From: CAVTBX01 sp963733135
GTDB taxonomy: Bacteria; Actinomycetota; Thermoleophilia; Gaiellales; Gaiellaceae
Reading direction: 5' to 3'
Assembly (NCBI GenBank): GCA_963733135.1
Contig: CAVTBX010000008.1
Location: 372,001-436,000, forward strand
Length of the DNA: 64,000 nucleotides
Positions 33,315 through 41,096 of this stretch are shown piece by piece (positions within the stretch are counted from its first letter, which is position 1; every line of letters begins with the position of its first letter). A model generated the notes under the pieces. It was not told the DNA's origin. It saw only the letters and a program-made list of their open reading frames with translations, and ran no database searches. Made by a program: the position numbers and the translations under genes.

Positions 33315-34493
33315 ATGGCGTCCTATCGCGAGCTCCTCGAGCAGGTCAAGACCGAGATCGCGGAGATCGACGCGGGAGGCGCGCGCGGGCTGCTCGAGTT
33401 CGACTCGCCTGCCGTCGTCGACGTTCGCGAGCAGAACGAGTGGGACGAGGGTCACCTCCCCGGCGCCGTCCACGTGCCGCGCGGCTCGCTCGAATCACGG
33501 ATCGAGACCGCCGTGCCAGACCGCTCTCGTCCCGTCCTCATCTACTGCGCCGCCGGGAACCGCTCCGCGTTCGCAGCGCGCGCGCTCGAGGAGCTCGGCT
33601 ACGAGAACGTCCTCTCCCTGGTTGGCGGCTTTACCGACTGGAAGCGGAATGGCTTTCCGTTCGAGGTGCCGCGCGCGCTGGCCGAGGGGCAACGGCGCCG
33701 CTACAGCCGCCACCTCCTCATTCCCGAGGTCGGCGAGGAGGGACAGCAGAAGCTCCTCGACGCGAAGATCCTCCTGATCGGCGCCGGTGGCCTCGGCTCG
33801 CCCGCTGCGCTTTACCTCGCGGCAGCGGGTGTCGGGACACTCGGGATCGTGGACGACGACGTCGTCGACGACTCCAATCTCCAGCGCCAGATCGTCCACA
33901 ACGAGGAGCGGCTCGGCGCCTCGAAGGCGGAGTCCGCGAAGCAGACGATCGAGGCCCTGAACCCCGACGTCTCCGTCAAGACGTTCCAGGAACGGCTCAC
34001 GTCGGAGAACGTCGACCGTATCCTCGGCGAGGGCTGGGACGTGATCGTCGACGGCGCCGACAACTTTCCGACGCGCTACCTGCTGAACGACGCCTCCGTC
34101 TGGCACGACATCCCCGTCGTGCACGGCTCGATCTTCCGCTTCGAGGGCCAGACGACCGTCCTGAAGCCGCACACGGGCCCCTGCTATCGCTGCCTGTTCC
34201 CACAGCCGCCGCCGCCCGAGCTCGCGCCGAGCTGCGCCGAGGGCGGCGTGCTGGGTGTGCTTCCCGGGATCGTCGGCTCGCTCCAGGCAAGCGAAGCGCT
34301 GAAGCTCGTGCTCGGCATCGGAGAACCGCTGATCGGCCGCCTGCTCCTCTTTGACGCGCTCGAGACGACCTTCACCGAGGTCTCGCTTCGCCGCGACCCC
34401 GCCTGCCCCGTCTGCGGCGAGAGCCCGACGATCACCGAGTACGTCGACTACGTCGAGTTCTGCGCGCGGCCGCCGGCCCGGGTGGGCGCGTGA
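33315..34493 (+). CDS. Rhodanese-E1 fusion: MoeZ/MoeB-like adenylyltransferase/sulfurtransferase
   Basis: 392 residues. Residues 1-120 are a rhodanese domain (VVDVREQNEWDEGHLPGAVH) with the persulfide cysteine Cys78 in LIYCAAGNRS. Residues 128-392 are an E1-like ThiF/MoeB domain: GAGGLGSP at 157-163, DDSNLQRQIVHNEERLG with the ATP-contacting Arg191, DGADNFPTRY, and zinc ligands CYRC (290-293) and CPVC (364-367). The enzyme should adenylate the C-terminal glycine of a ubiquitin-like carrier and replace AMP with sulfur. In mycobacterial MoeZ the rhodanese is C-terminal; here it is N-terminal. ATG 33315 follows from the domain start; the frame upstream is antisense to the TPR gene. It overlaps the CysO-CysM gene by 4 nt. 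Confidence 0.93.
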   Translation: MASYRELLEQVKTEIAEIDAGGARGLLEFDSPAVVDVREQNEWDEGHLPGAVHVPRGSLESRIETAVPDRSRPVLIYCAAGNRSAFAARALEELGYENVLSLVGGFTDWKRNGFPFEVPRALAEGQRRRYSRHLLIPEVGEEGQQKLLDAKILLIGAGGLGSPAALYLAAAGVGTLGIVDDDVVDDSNLQRQIVHNEERLGASKAESAKQTIEALNPDVSVKTFQERLTSENVDRILGEGWDVIVDGADNFPTRYLLNDASVWHDIPVVHGSIFRFEGQTTVLKPHTGPCYRCLFPQPPPPELAPSCAEGGVLGVLPGIVGSLQASEALKLVLGIGEPLIGRLLLFDALETTFTEVSLRRDPACPVCGESPTITEYVDYVEFCARPPARVGA

Positions 34494-35701
34494 CTCGCGT
34501 CCGCATCCCGCCGACGCTCCGAACCGAGGTTGGCGGCGCGCGTGAGGTCGACGCCTCTGGCGGCACCCTCCGGGATGTCCTCGTCGATCTGGCCGAGCGC
34601 TTCCCGGGGCTCGGCCGCCAAGTCCTCGAGGCCGAGGACGAGCTCGCCCCGTTCGTCAACGTCTACGTGGACTCCGAGGACGCACGCACCCTCCAGGGGC
34701 TCGACACGCCGGTGCGCGAAGGCTCGACCGTGATCCTCCTCCCCGCCATGGCAGGCGGCGAGCGTGTCCTGTCGCCCTCGATCCTCGGCACGATCGGCGC
34801 CACGCCTCTCGTCGAGCTAACGCACCTCTCGCCGAAGGAAGGCGTGCGGATCTACGCGAAGCTCGAGGGTCAGAACCCCACGGGCTCCATCAAGGATCGT
34901 GTGGCGCTCGCGATGATCGAGAAGGCCGAGAGCGCCGGCGAGCTCGAGCCCGGCCGAGCGCTCCTCGAGCCGACGAGCGGGAACACCGGGATCTCACTGG
35001 CTCTGGTCGCCAAGCTCAAGGGCTATCCCCTCACCTGCGTGATGCCGGCCAACGCGACGCCCGAGCGCGTCAAGCTGCTCGAGCTCTACGGCGCGAGTGT
35101 CGTCTTCTCGAGCGCTGACGAGGGCTCGAACGGCGCCGTCCGGCTCGCGCTCCGGATGGCAGAGCGAGATCCGCGCTGGTTCATGCCCTTCCAGTACGCG
35201 AACGACGCCAATCCGCGCGCCCACTATGAGGGCACGGGCGCCGAGCTGGTGGAGGCGCTGCCCCGGATCGACGCCTTCGTGGCCGGACTCGGCACCGGCG
35301 GCACGCTGATGGGAGCCGGCGAGCGCGTCAAGGAGGCGTTCCCGGACGCGATCGTCGCGGCCGCAGAGCCTCTGCAAGGCGATTTGGTCTATGGGCTTCG
35401 CTCGCTCGCCGACGGCTACGTCCCGCCGATCCTCGACGTGGAAAAGCTCGACCGGAAGGTGCTCGTCACCAACGAGGAGTCGGTTCGCGGTCTTCGCGCC
35501 CTCCTCGACGAGGAAGGGATCTTCGCGGGCGTCTCTTCCGGCGCCGTGATCCACGTCGCACGCCGCCTCGCGTCCGAGCTCGACGAGGGCACGGTCGTCG
35601 CCGTCCTCGCCGACGGCGGCTGGAAGTACCTCTCGGCCGACTTCTGGAACCAGGCCGACGAGGACGTCGAGGCCGCGATGGAGGATCGCCTCTGGTGGTG
35701 A
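34490..35701 (+). CDS. CysO-CysM fusion: ubiquitin-like sulfur carrier joined to cysteine synthase
   Basis: 403 residues with two domains. Residues 1-90 are a MoaD/ThiS/CysO-type beta-grasp domain (TLRDVLVDLAERFPGL, FVNVYVDSED, GSTVILLPAMAGG) ending in Gly89-Gly90. Residues 93-403 are a PLP cysteine synthase of the CysM type: NPTGSIKDR with PLP Lys135, TSGNTGISLAL, GLGTGGTLMGAG and SSGAVI. In Mycobacterium tuberculosis CysO thiocarboxylate donates sulfur to O-phosphoserine on CysM, but the two are separate genes. Here the frame is continuous; the Gly-Gly is followed by Glu-Arg and then CysM. An ATG at 34748 could start a free CysM internally. The thiocarboxylate needs a free C-terminus, so cleavage is implied. 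Confidence 0.9.
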   Translation: MTRVRIPPTLRTEVGGAREVDASGGTLRDVLVDLAERFPGLGRQVLEAEDELAPFVNVYVDSEDARTLQGLDTPVREGSTVILLPAMAGGERVLSPSILGTIGATPLVELTHLSPKEGVRIYAKLEGQNPTGSIKDRVALAMIEKAESAGELEPGRALLEPTSGNTGISLALVAKLKGYPLTCVMPANATPERVKLLELYGASVVFSSADEGSNGAVRLALRMAERDPRWFMPFQYANDANPRAHYEGTGAELVEALPRIDAFVAGLGTGGTLMGAGERVKEAFPDAIVAAAEPLQGDLVYGLRSLADGYVPPILDVEKLDRKVLVTNEESVRGLRALLDEEGIFAGVSSGAVIHVARRLASELDEGTVVAVLADGGWKYLSADFWNQADEDVEAAMEDRLWW

Positions 35702-36072
35702 TCGGCCCGGAGGTGCGCTCGGCGCTCGCCGAGCACGCCGACGCCGAGGACCCGAACGAGTGCTGCGGCCTCATCGTCCTCCGCGACGGACTGGCCGAGC
35801 GCTACGTCCCCGGCCGAAACACTGCCGCGAGCCCCTACCGCTTCGAGCTCGAGGTCGATCCCGACACATGGTTCCTCGAGGACGACGGCTACGAGCTCGC
35901 CGTCTTCCACTCGCACCTCTCGAGCCCCCCGCGGCCCTCACGGACGGACATCGAGAACATCGGGCTCTGGGACGGCCGGCCCTACGTGATCCTGAACGCA
36001 AGAACGCGCGACCTCGCCGCGTGGCGGATTCGGGACGGCCGCGTCGAGATCCTGGAACTTTCGGACGCCTAG
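35695..36072 (+). CDS. mec: JAMM/MPN+ metallopeptidase, Mec-like
   Basis: A 125-residue single-domain JAMM (Mov34/M67) zinc peptidase. Catalytic Glu22 in NECCGLIV, zinc histidines His72 and His74 in VFHSHLSSPPRPSRTD, with Ser82 and Asp85 completing the HxH(x)nS(x)2D signature. Mycobacterial Mec cleaves newly made cysteine from the CysO tail. Here, with CysO fused to CysM, it might cut after the internal Gly-Gly. It starts inside the fusion gene: GTG at 35695 (7-nt overlap) or 35698 (GTGA). Last core gene of the operon. Confidence 0.92.
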   Translation: MVIGPEVRSALAEHADAEDPNECCGLIVLRDGLAERYVPGRNTAASPYRFELEVDPDTWFLEDDGYELAVFHSHLSSPPRPSRTDIENIGLWDGRPYVILNARTRDLAAWRIRDGRVEILELSDA

Positions 36073-36088
36073 AGCCGTCAGAGCGGGC

Positions 36089-36448
36089 ATGAAGACGTTC
36101 GCGCTCCTCCCCGTCGCCCTGCTCCTCGCCCTGGCCGGCTCGGCCTGCGGCGGCGACGAGGGCCCGCTCACGCCCGAGCAAGCTCGCGACGCCTCGGGCG
36201 AGGTCACTGTCGAAGGTGCCCTGATCGCGATTGAGGGTGAGCCCGTCCGAATCTGCTCGGCGATCCTCGAGTCGTATCCGCCGCAGTGCGGCGAGCCCTC
36301 GCTCGAGGTTCGCGAGCTCGACCTCGACTCGCTCGACCTCTCCTCGACGCGACCGGACGACGAGGTGACGCCCGCTCGGTGGAGCGATCAGCCGATCCGG
36401 GTGACCGGCACGGTCGAAGACGGCGTGCTCGTCGTCTCGGGCTACTAG
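36089..36448 (+). CDS. Small lipoprotein
   Basis: 119 residues with an export signal MKTFALLPVALLLALAG and lipobox LAGSAC, so the mature protein starts with a lipid-modified Cys21. The mature part is acidic, about 98 residues, with two more cysteines (RICSAILESYPPQCGE) that could form a disulfide. The strand-rich C-terminus PIRVTGTVEDGVLVVSG resembles an OB-like fold. Sixteen nt after the JAMM gene on the same strand, so probably in its operon, but a functional tie is not evident. Converges with the cupredoxin gene with a 4-nt overlap of stops. Confidence 0.8.
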   Translation: MKTFALLPVALLLALAGSACGGDEGPLTPEQARDASGEVTVEGALIAIEGEPVRICSAILESYPPQCGEPSLEVRELDLDSLDLSSTRPDDEVTPARWSDQPIRVTGTVEDGVLVVSGY

Positions 36449-36801
36449 GCGACTGCTCGGAAGCTCCCGCGCATGTGGGCGCGGTGCGGATCGCAGCGGT
36501 AGCGATAGCGGCCCTCGGCGAACGTGAGCCGCCACGTCCGCTCACCCACGAACCGGATCCCGGTCTTCTTGTTGATCCCCTGTCCCAGGAGATGGAAGTT
36601 GTGGATCGACGCGTTGTCGTCCACCTTGATCGTGTGCCTGCGGGCCTTGATCCGGGTCACGGCAGTACCGCTGCGGTTCTCGAGCGTGATCGTCATGCCA
36701 GGCCCGACGACCCCGAAGAACGTCCTCGCGGACGCCGCCTCGGCGACGCCGAGGGCGAGCACCGCTGCGAGGGCTGCGACGAGCGTGAGCTTGGTGGTCA
36801 T
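36445..36801 (-). CDS. Secreted cupredoxin-like copper protein
   Basis: 118 residues: signal peptide (KLTLVAALAAVLALGVAEAASA) then a plastocyanin-like domain. A type-1 copper site is suggested by NFHL around the upstream histidine and YRCDPHRAHMRGSF, which offers Cys, His and Met ligands in the order C-x(2)-H-x(2)-HM. It would act outside the membrane as an electron carrier or copper-binding protein; the partner is not apparent. Confidence 0.8.
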   Translation of the reverse strand: MTTKLTLVAALAAVLALGVAEAASARTFFGVVGPGMTITLENRSGTAVTRIKARRHTIKVDDNASIHNFHLLGQGINKKTGIRFVGERTWRLTFAEGRYRYRCDPHRAHMRGSFRAVA

Positions 36802-36833
36802 CGGCTGCCTCCTCAGAGCGTCGGACTACCCGT

Positions 36834-37115
36834 GTGATACGACTCCCCGCCGTGCCCGGATTGACCGACTCCGACTACCCCGAGGGCTGGAACGAGGTGC
36901 GCGGCGCCCTCCAGCGCGGCTTTCGGCTCTCGGACTTCCGCGAGGCCGTCGCGTTCGTGAACCGCCTGGCCGAGCTGGCAGAGGCCGAGAACCACCATCC
37001 GGACATCACGATCAGCTGGAACGCCGTAACGGTGCGCTGGTGGACACACACGAAGCGCGCCATCACCGAACGGGACGTCGAGCTGGCGCGGCGCACGAAC
37101 GAGCTCGCGTCGTGA
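36834..37115 (+). CDS. Pterin-4a-carbinolamine dehydratase-like protein
   Basis: 93 residues, the normal PCD/DCoH size. The signature ENHHPDITISWNAVTVRWW with THTKRAITERDVELA gives the substrate-binding His pair and the downstream His/Thr. PCDs regenerate tetrahydrobiopterin after aromatic amino acid hydroxylation; many bacteria carry it without hydroxylases, where it may rescue pterin intermediates. GTG start; the longer alternative is blocked. Confidence 0.88.
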   Translation: MIRLPAVPGLTDSDYPEGWNEVRGALQRGFRLSDFREAVAFVNRLAELAEAENHHPDITISWNAVTVRWWTHTKRAITERDVELARRTNELAS

Positions 37116-37116
37116 T

Positions 37117-37175
37117 GTAGGGGCAACGCACGCGTCGCCCGCACGCTCACCCAGGCGAGGCATGCCTCGCACCTA
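37117..37175. repeat. REP/MITE-like palindromic element, copy 1
   Basis: A 59-bp element bounded by imperfect inverted ends (GTAGGGGCAACGC at the left, GCCTCGCACCTAC at the right). It contains the perfect palindrome GCGAGGCATGCCTCGC at 37155-37170. The same core recurs at 38153-38170 on the other side of the secreted-protein gene. Confidence 0.6.
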
Positions 37176-37209
37176 CAGGGTTCGAACCGGCCTGACGAAA
37201 GCACGCAGT

Positions 37210-38145
37210 ATGCGCCGCACCCTCGTTCTCTCCGTCGCCCTGGTCGCCACCCTGACCGCGGCGGCCGGCGTCCAGAGCTACCCGATCCCGGCAGCGCCCT
37301 CCTGCACGGTCTTTCCCGAGACGAACGTCTGGAACAAGCGCATCGACCACCTCCGCGTAGCCGAGAACTCTCGAAGGATCGTCCGCTCGATCGGCCGAAA
37401 CGGCTCCCTGCATCCCGACTTCGGCTCCGGCAGGTGGGACGGAGGCCCGATCGGGATTCCGATCACCGTCGTCGGCTCCTCGGCCCCGAAGTCGCGTGTC
37501 CGCTTCCGCTACGCGGGTGAGAGCGACCGAGACCCGTACCCGATCCCGCGCGACGTTCGAATCGAGGGCGGTCGCCGATCCGACGGTGACCGCCACGCGA
37601 TCATCGTCGACCGTTCTGCGTGCAAGCTCTACGAGCTCTTCGCCCTCTATCCGCGAGACGGAAAGCCGCGATGGCGGGCGGGCTCCGGCGCGATCTGGGA
37701 TCTCCGCTCGAACAAGCTACGCCCGCGGGGCTGGACGTCCGCCGATGCTGCCGGGCTCCCGATCCTGCCCGGCCTCGTCCGCTGGTCGGAGGTCAAGCGG
37801 GGCGAGATCGACCATGCGCTTCGGTTCACAGTCGAGCGAACGCGCCGGGCCTTCGTCTATCCCGCACGACATTTCGCCTCCGACCTGAGGAGCCGTGCCC
37901 TGCCGCCCATGGGCCTTCGCCTGCGTCTCCGGGCCGACTTCCCGGTGCAGCGCTTCCCACGGCAGGCCAGGGTCGTCCTCGTCGCCCTGAAGCGCTACGG
38001 GATGATCGTGGCCGACAACGGCTCGAGTTGGTACGTCCAGGGCGAGCCGAACGCGAACTGGGACAACGACGCCCTCCATGAGCTCCACCGCGTGAAGGGC
38101 TCGGACTTCCGCGTCGTGGACACGAGCGGACTCCGGAACGGCTAG
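37210..38145 (+). CDS. Secreted protein of unknown function, 311 aa
   Basis: Signal peptide RTLVLSVALVATLTAAAG is followed by a conserved region with TNVWNKRIDHLRVAENS, SLHPDFGSG, GESDRDPYPIPRD, HAIIVDRSACKLYELF, GWTSADAAGLPILPGLVRW and GMIVADNGSSWYVQG. I recall such sequences in soil actinobacteria, Acidobacteria and Chloroflexi without an assigned function; no catalytic motif is obvious to me. ATG 37210 is chosen for the signal peptide; an ATG at 37162 lies inside the REP palindrome. REP-like elements flank both ends. Confidence 0.75.
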   Translation: MRRTLVLSVALVATLTAAAGVQSYPIPAAPSCTVFPETNVWNKRIDHLRVAENSRRIVRSIGRNGSLHPDFGSGRWDGGPIGIPITVVGSSAPKSRVRFRYAGESDRDPYPIPRDVRIEGGRRSDGDRHAIIVDRSACKLYELFALYPRDGKPRWRAGSGAIWDLRSNKLRPRGWTSADAAGLPILPGLVRWSEVKRGEIDHALRFTVERTRRAFVYPARHFASDLRSRALPPMGLRLRLRADFPVQRFPRQARVVLVALKRYGMIVADNGSSWYVQGEPNANWDNDALHELHRVKGSDFRVVDTSGLRNG

Positions 38146-38152
38146 CCGCGGC

Positions 38153-38184
38153 GGCGAGGCATGCCTCGCCCCTACGTGTAGGGG
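38153..38184. repeat. REP/MITE-like palindromic element, copy 2
   Basis: The 18-bp perfect palindrome GGCGAGGCATGCCTCGCC (38153-38170) is directly followed by a second hairpin CCCCTAC-GT-GTAGGGG (38169-38184). It lies between convergent stops of the secreted-protein and ATPase genes, where it may also end both transcripts. Confidence 0.65.
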
Positions 38185-38203
38185 CCGGTCAGGCCGGCCC
38201 GCG

Positions 38204-39355
38204 TTAGTCTCCGACCTCACGCCGGATCCACTCGGCTAGGAACGGCTCCGCGATCGCCACCGCCCCGTCGGAACGGCGGGCGACGAGCTCACGCCGGGAC
38301 AGCGCGCGCAACGCCTTCTGGACGTTCGTGGCGGCCGGTAGTCGATGCCGCCGGCGGTAGTCCGCGCTGAACGGCCGGCCCGGCTCGGCTGCGAGGGCCG
38401 CGAGGACAAGCCGTTGGCCTGCCGACGCGCCGTCCCAGACCAGCCCGAAGTGGGCGTGTTCCGAGTTCAGCACCGCCTCGAGCGCGGCAGCGAGCTCAGC
38501 CTCTCCGGCCGACTGGTCGGCGGGCGTCCGCTCCCAGAGGAAGTAGCAGAGCTCCTGCGTGGCGTAGGGATGCCCTCCCGTGAAGGCGAGGACGGCGGCG
38601 ATCGTGGGAGCGGCGATGTCTTTCTCCGAGGCGTGAAAACGGTCGTCGATGAACGGCGCAAACAGGTCGGGTGGGATCACGGAGAGCTCCACCCGCCTGG
38701 CGCTCCGCCAGAAGGGCTCGTTCTCGTCGTTGAAGATCGCCTCCAGCATGTGGCGCTTGCTTCCGAGGTAGACGTGCGCGACTTGAGGCTGGCGCTGGAA
38801 GACCGACCGCATGAGACGGGGCAGATTCGGATCGATGCTGACGACCTCCTGGAACTCGTCCAGGACGAGCGCCACGCGCCGCTTGCGGTCGGCGCCGATC
38901 TCGCCAGGCAGCTCGAGGAGGCGCTCGAGCGTCCCGTCGACGTCTTCGGGCGCGTAGCCGGCGTCGAACCCGAAGCCGAGTGCGCCTGTGGCGGGGTCGA
39001 CGGTGATCTTCGGGGTCACCCGTAGTCCGCGGAAGACCTCGAGGGCGGCCTCGCGCGCGCGGTAGAGGACGGACGCGATGTCGTCGTGGATCGTCCGCGC
39101 CAGCTTCTCGGCGAGCTTCTCCTTCGTGGGCGCGGTCATGACGTCCACGTGCGCGACGAGCACGCCTTCGGACACGAGCTGCAGGCGGGCCCGCTCCACG
39201 AGCGAAGACTTGCCGAACCGGCGGGGCGCGAAGATCACCACGTCCTGGCCGTTCAGGACGTCGGTGCGAAGCTCGGCAAGCTCCGCCTCACGATCCGCGA
39301 ACGTTTCGCCCAGAGCGAGCGCACCGAAGTGGAATGGGTTCGCGATCGGTTTCAT
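38204..39355 (-). CDS. AAA ATPase (ATPase_2/archaeal-type) with C-terminal winged helix
   Basis: 383 residues from ATG 39355. MKPIANPFHFG and DREAELAEL open the domain as in PF01637 STAND-like ATPases; Walker A is PRRFGKSSLVE, Walker B ALVLDEFQEV, and a sensor-like LGSKRHMLE follows. The last 80 residues (AGQRLVLAALAAEP, SADYRRRHRLPAATNVQKAL) form a winged helix suited to DNA binding. An upstream ATG eight residues earlier lies inside the operator. Members occur widely in archaea and in mobile regions; functions are mostly unknown. Three alternating half-sites at its promoter suggest autoregulation. Confidence 0.85.
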   Translation of the reverse strand: MKPIANPFHFGALALGETFADREAELAELRTDVLNGQDVVIFAPRRFGKSSLVERARLQLVSEGVLVAHVDVMTAPTKEKLAEKLARTIHDDIASVLYRAREAALEVFRGLRVTPKITVDPATGALGFGFDAGYAPEDVDGTLERLLELPGEIGADRKRRVALVLDEFQEVVSIDPNLPRLMRSVFQRQPQVAHVYLGSKRHMLEAIFNDENEPFWRSARRVELSVIPPDLFAPFIDDRFHASEKDIAAPTIAAVLAFTGGHPYATQELCYFLWERTPADQSAGEAELAAALEAVLNSEHAHFGLVWDGASAGQRLVLAALAAEPGRPFSADYRRRHRLPAATNVQKALRALSRRELVARRSDGAVAIAEPFLAEWIRREVGD

Positions 39356-39377
39356 ATACCGCGCGGTATTATACCGC
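39356..39377 (-). promoter_or_regulatory. Operator/promoter of alternating ATACCGC half-sites
   Basis: The 22 bp before the ATPase ATG read, on the plus strand, ATACCGC-GCGGTAT-T-ATACCGC. This gives a 14-bp palindrome (39356-39369) overlapping a second 15-nt palindrome (39363-39377). The minus strand contains a perfect TATAAT (39373-39368) 12 nt before the ATG. A protein bound to either palindrome would block the promoter. Confidence 0.7.
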
Positions 39378-39382
39378 ACAGG

Positions 39383-39769
39383 CTAGCCCAGGTAGTCCTC
39401 CCAGTCTCTGAGCGGCACGCCGTCCCACACGGTGTCGCTCGGCGTCTTCGCCGCGAGGTGGCACATTGCCGTATCCGGGGTCGCGCCGTGCCAGTGCCAG
39501 ATTCCGGCCGGCACCACGACCACATCCCCTGCGCGCATCGGCCGGCGTCCTGACTCGTCCGCGACGACGCCCTCGCCCTCGACGACAACCAACGTCTGCT
39601 CGACGGGATGGACGTGCGGCAGCGTTCGAGCACCTGCCGCGAAGAAGACCGCGACGAGCTCGACACCGTCCTCAGGCGGGTCGAGGTTCAGATCCTGCAT
39701 CCGCACGTCGCCGTCGAAGTGCCCTCCGACGGGCTCGGCCAGCTCTCGATCCCAGGCGACGATCCTCAC
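39383..39769 (-). CDS. Cupin-domain protein
   Basis: 128-residue single cupin. Motif 1 is ARTLPHVHPVEQTLVVVEGEG with two His and a Glu-like position; motif 2 is RAGDVVVVPAGIWHWHGAT with the last His. The metal-binding set is complete, so a small-molecule-binding or enzymatic role is possible, but the substrate is unknown. Its ATG overlaps the stop of the CNNM/CorC gene by 4 nt. Confidence 0.85.
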   Translation of the reverse strand: MRIVAWDRELAEPVGGHFDGDVRMQDLNLDPPEDGVELVAVFFAAGARTLPHVHPVEQTLVVVEGEGVVADESGRRPMRAGDVVVVPAGIWHWHGATPDTAMCHLAAKTPSDTVWDGVPLRDWEDYLG

Positions 39770-41072
39770 TCGCCCACCGCAGCCGGCTCTTCCTCCGGCT
39801 CGGGCGGGGGTAGGAACTCGACCTCGAGGCGCTCGATGCGGGGGCCCTCGGTGTCGAGCACCTTGAAGCGAAGCCCGTTCTCCTCTACCTCATCGCCCTC
39901 CTCGGCGGCCCGGCCGAGCCGACCGAAGACGAGGCCGCCGATCGTCTGGTAGTGCTCGTCCTGCGGGAGCGCTTGGGCGAACTGCTCGTTGAAGTCGTCG
40001 ATCGGGAACGTGCCGTGGATCCGGATCCGGTCGTCGTCCACCCGCTCCACGGACTCGTCGGGGAGGTCGTACTCGTCCTCGATCTCGCCGACGATCTCCT
40101 CGAGGAGGTCCTCGAGCGTCACGATCCCCTCGAAGGCGCCGTACTCGTCGACGACGATCGCCATGTGCTGGTTCGTCCGCCGGAACTCCGCGAGGAGCGC
40201 GGCGAGATCCTTCGTCTCCGGGACGTAGCTCACTGGACGGATCAGCGAGGGAACGTCGACGTTCTCGATCCCTCGCGCGTAGAGGGCCGAGAAGAGATCG
40301 CGCACGTGCAGGATCCCCACGATGTCGTCGAGCGAGTCGCGGTAGACGGGTAGCGCGTGTAGGGCGAGTCGATGAGCGACTCGAGACATTCTTGAGGCGG
40401 CAGGTCGACCGAGAGGGCCACCACCTGTGGCCGCGGCACCATCACCTCGTGGGCTTCCTTGTCGGCGAAGTCGAAGACCTTGTAGAGCATCTCCTCCTCG
40501 CCGGCCTCGATGATGCCTCCCTCCCCGGCCGCGCCGACGATGTTCCGGATCTCCTCCTCCGAGTGCCTGACGAGGCCTGCCGGCGCGGGCTCGACGCCGA
40601 AGAGCCGGGCAACCGCAGAGGCAGAGCGGTCGAGCACCACGACGAGTGGGTGGGTGACGATCCCGAAGAGCCGGAGCGGGCGGGAGAGCACGACCGCGAC
40701 CGTCTCCCAGCGCTGAAGCGTGATCGCCTTCGAGACGAGCTCGCCGAGTACGACGCTGAGGTAGGTCAGGACGAGGAACGCGATCGCAAACGCGACGCCG
40801 CGGGGCAGGAAGCCGAGGAAGTGCGAGACCAGCGGCTCGCCCAGGGCGCCGAGCATGATCCCGATGACGGTGATCCCGACCTGGGCCGCGGAGATGTACC
40901 GCACGGGCTCGTCCATGAGCCGGAGCGCGACGAGCGCGCCCTTGCTTCCTTGCGCGGCACGATGCTCGAGGGGCGGGCGGCGCGCGGTCACGATCGCGTA
41001 CTCGGCCGCAACGAAGAGCGCGTTCCCCAGCACGAGCAGGAGAACGGCGGCGATCAGGAGGAACTCGCTCAC
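39766..41072 (-). CDS. CNNM/CorC (HCC)-family membrane protein, frameshifted
   Basis: The gene reads as two overlapping frames. Residues 1-245 carry the DUF21/CNNM transmembrane domain (SEFLLIAAVLLLVLGNALFV, YISAAQVGITVIGIMLGALG, VLGELVSKAITLQRWE) and the start of the CBS pair (DKEAHEVMVPRPQVVALS). The other frame continues with PVYRDSLDDIVGILHVRDLF, the second CBS motif and a CorC_HlyC domain (DEYDLPDESVERVDDDRIRI). The join is at about 40347, where CCGGTC reads CCGTC, a one-base deletion. Restored length is about 435 residues, normal for magnesium/cobalt-linked HCC proteins. I think an assembly error is likelier than a pseudogene. Confidence 0.85.
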
Positions 41073-41096
41073 GCCCGGCTGCTCCGGGCGCGGGTA

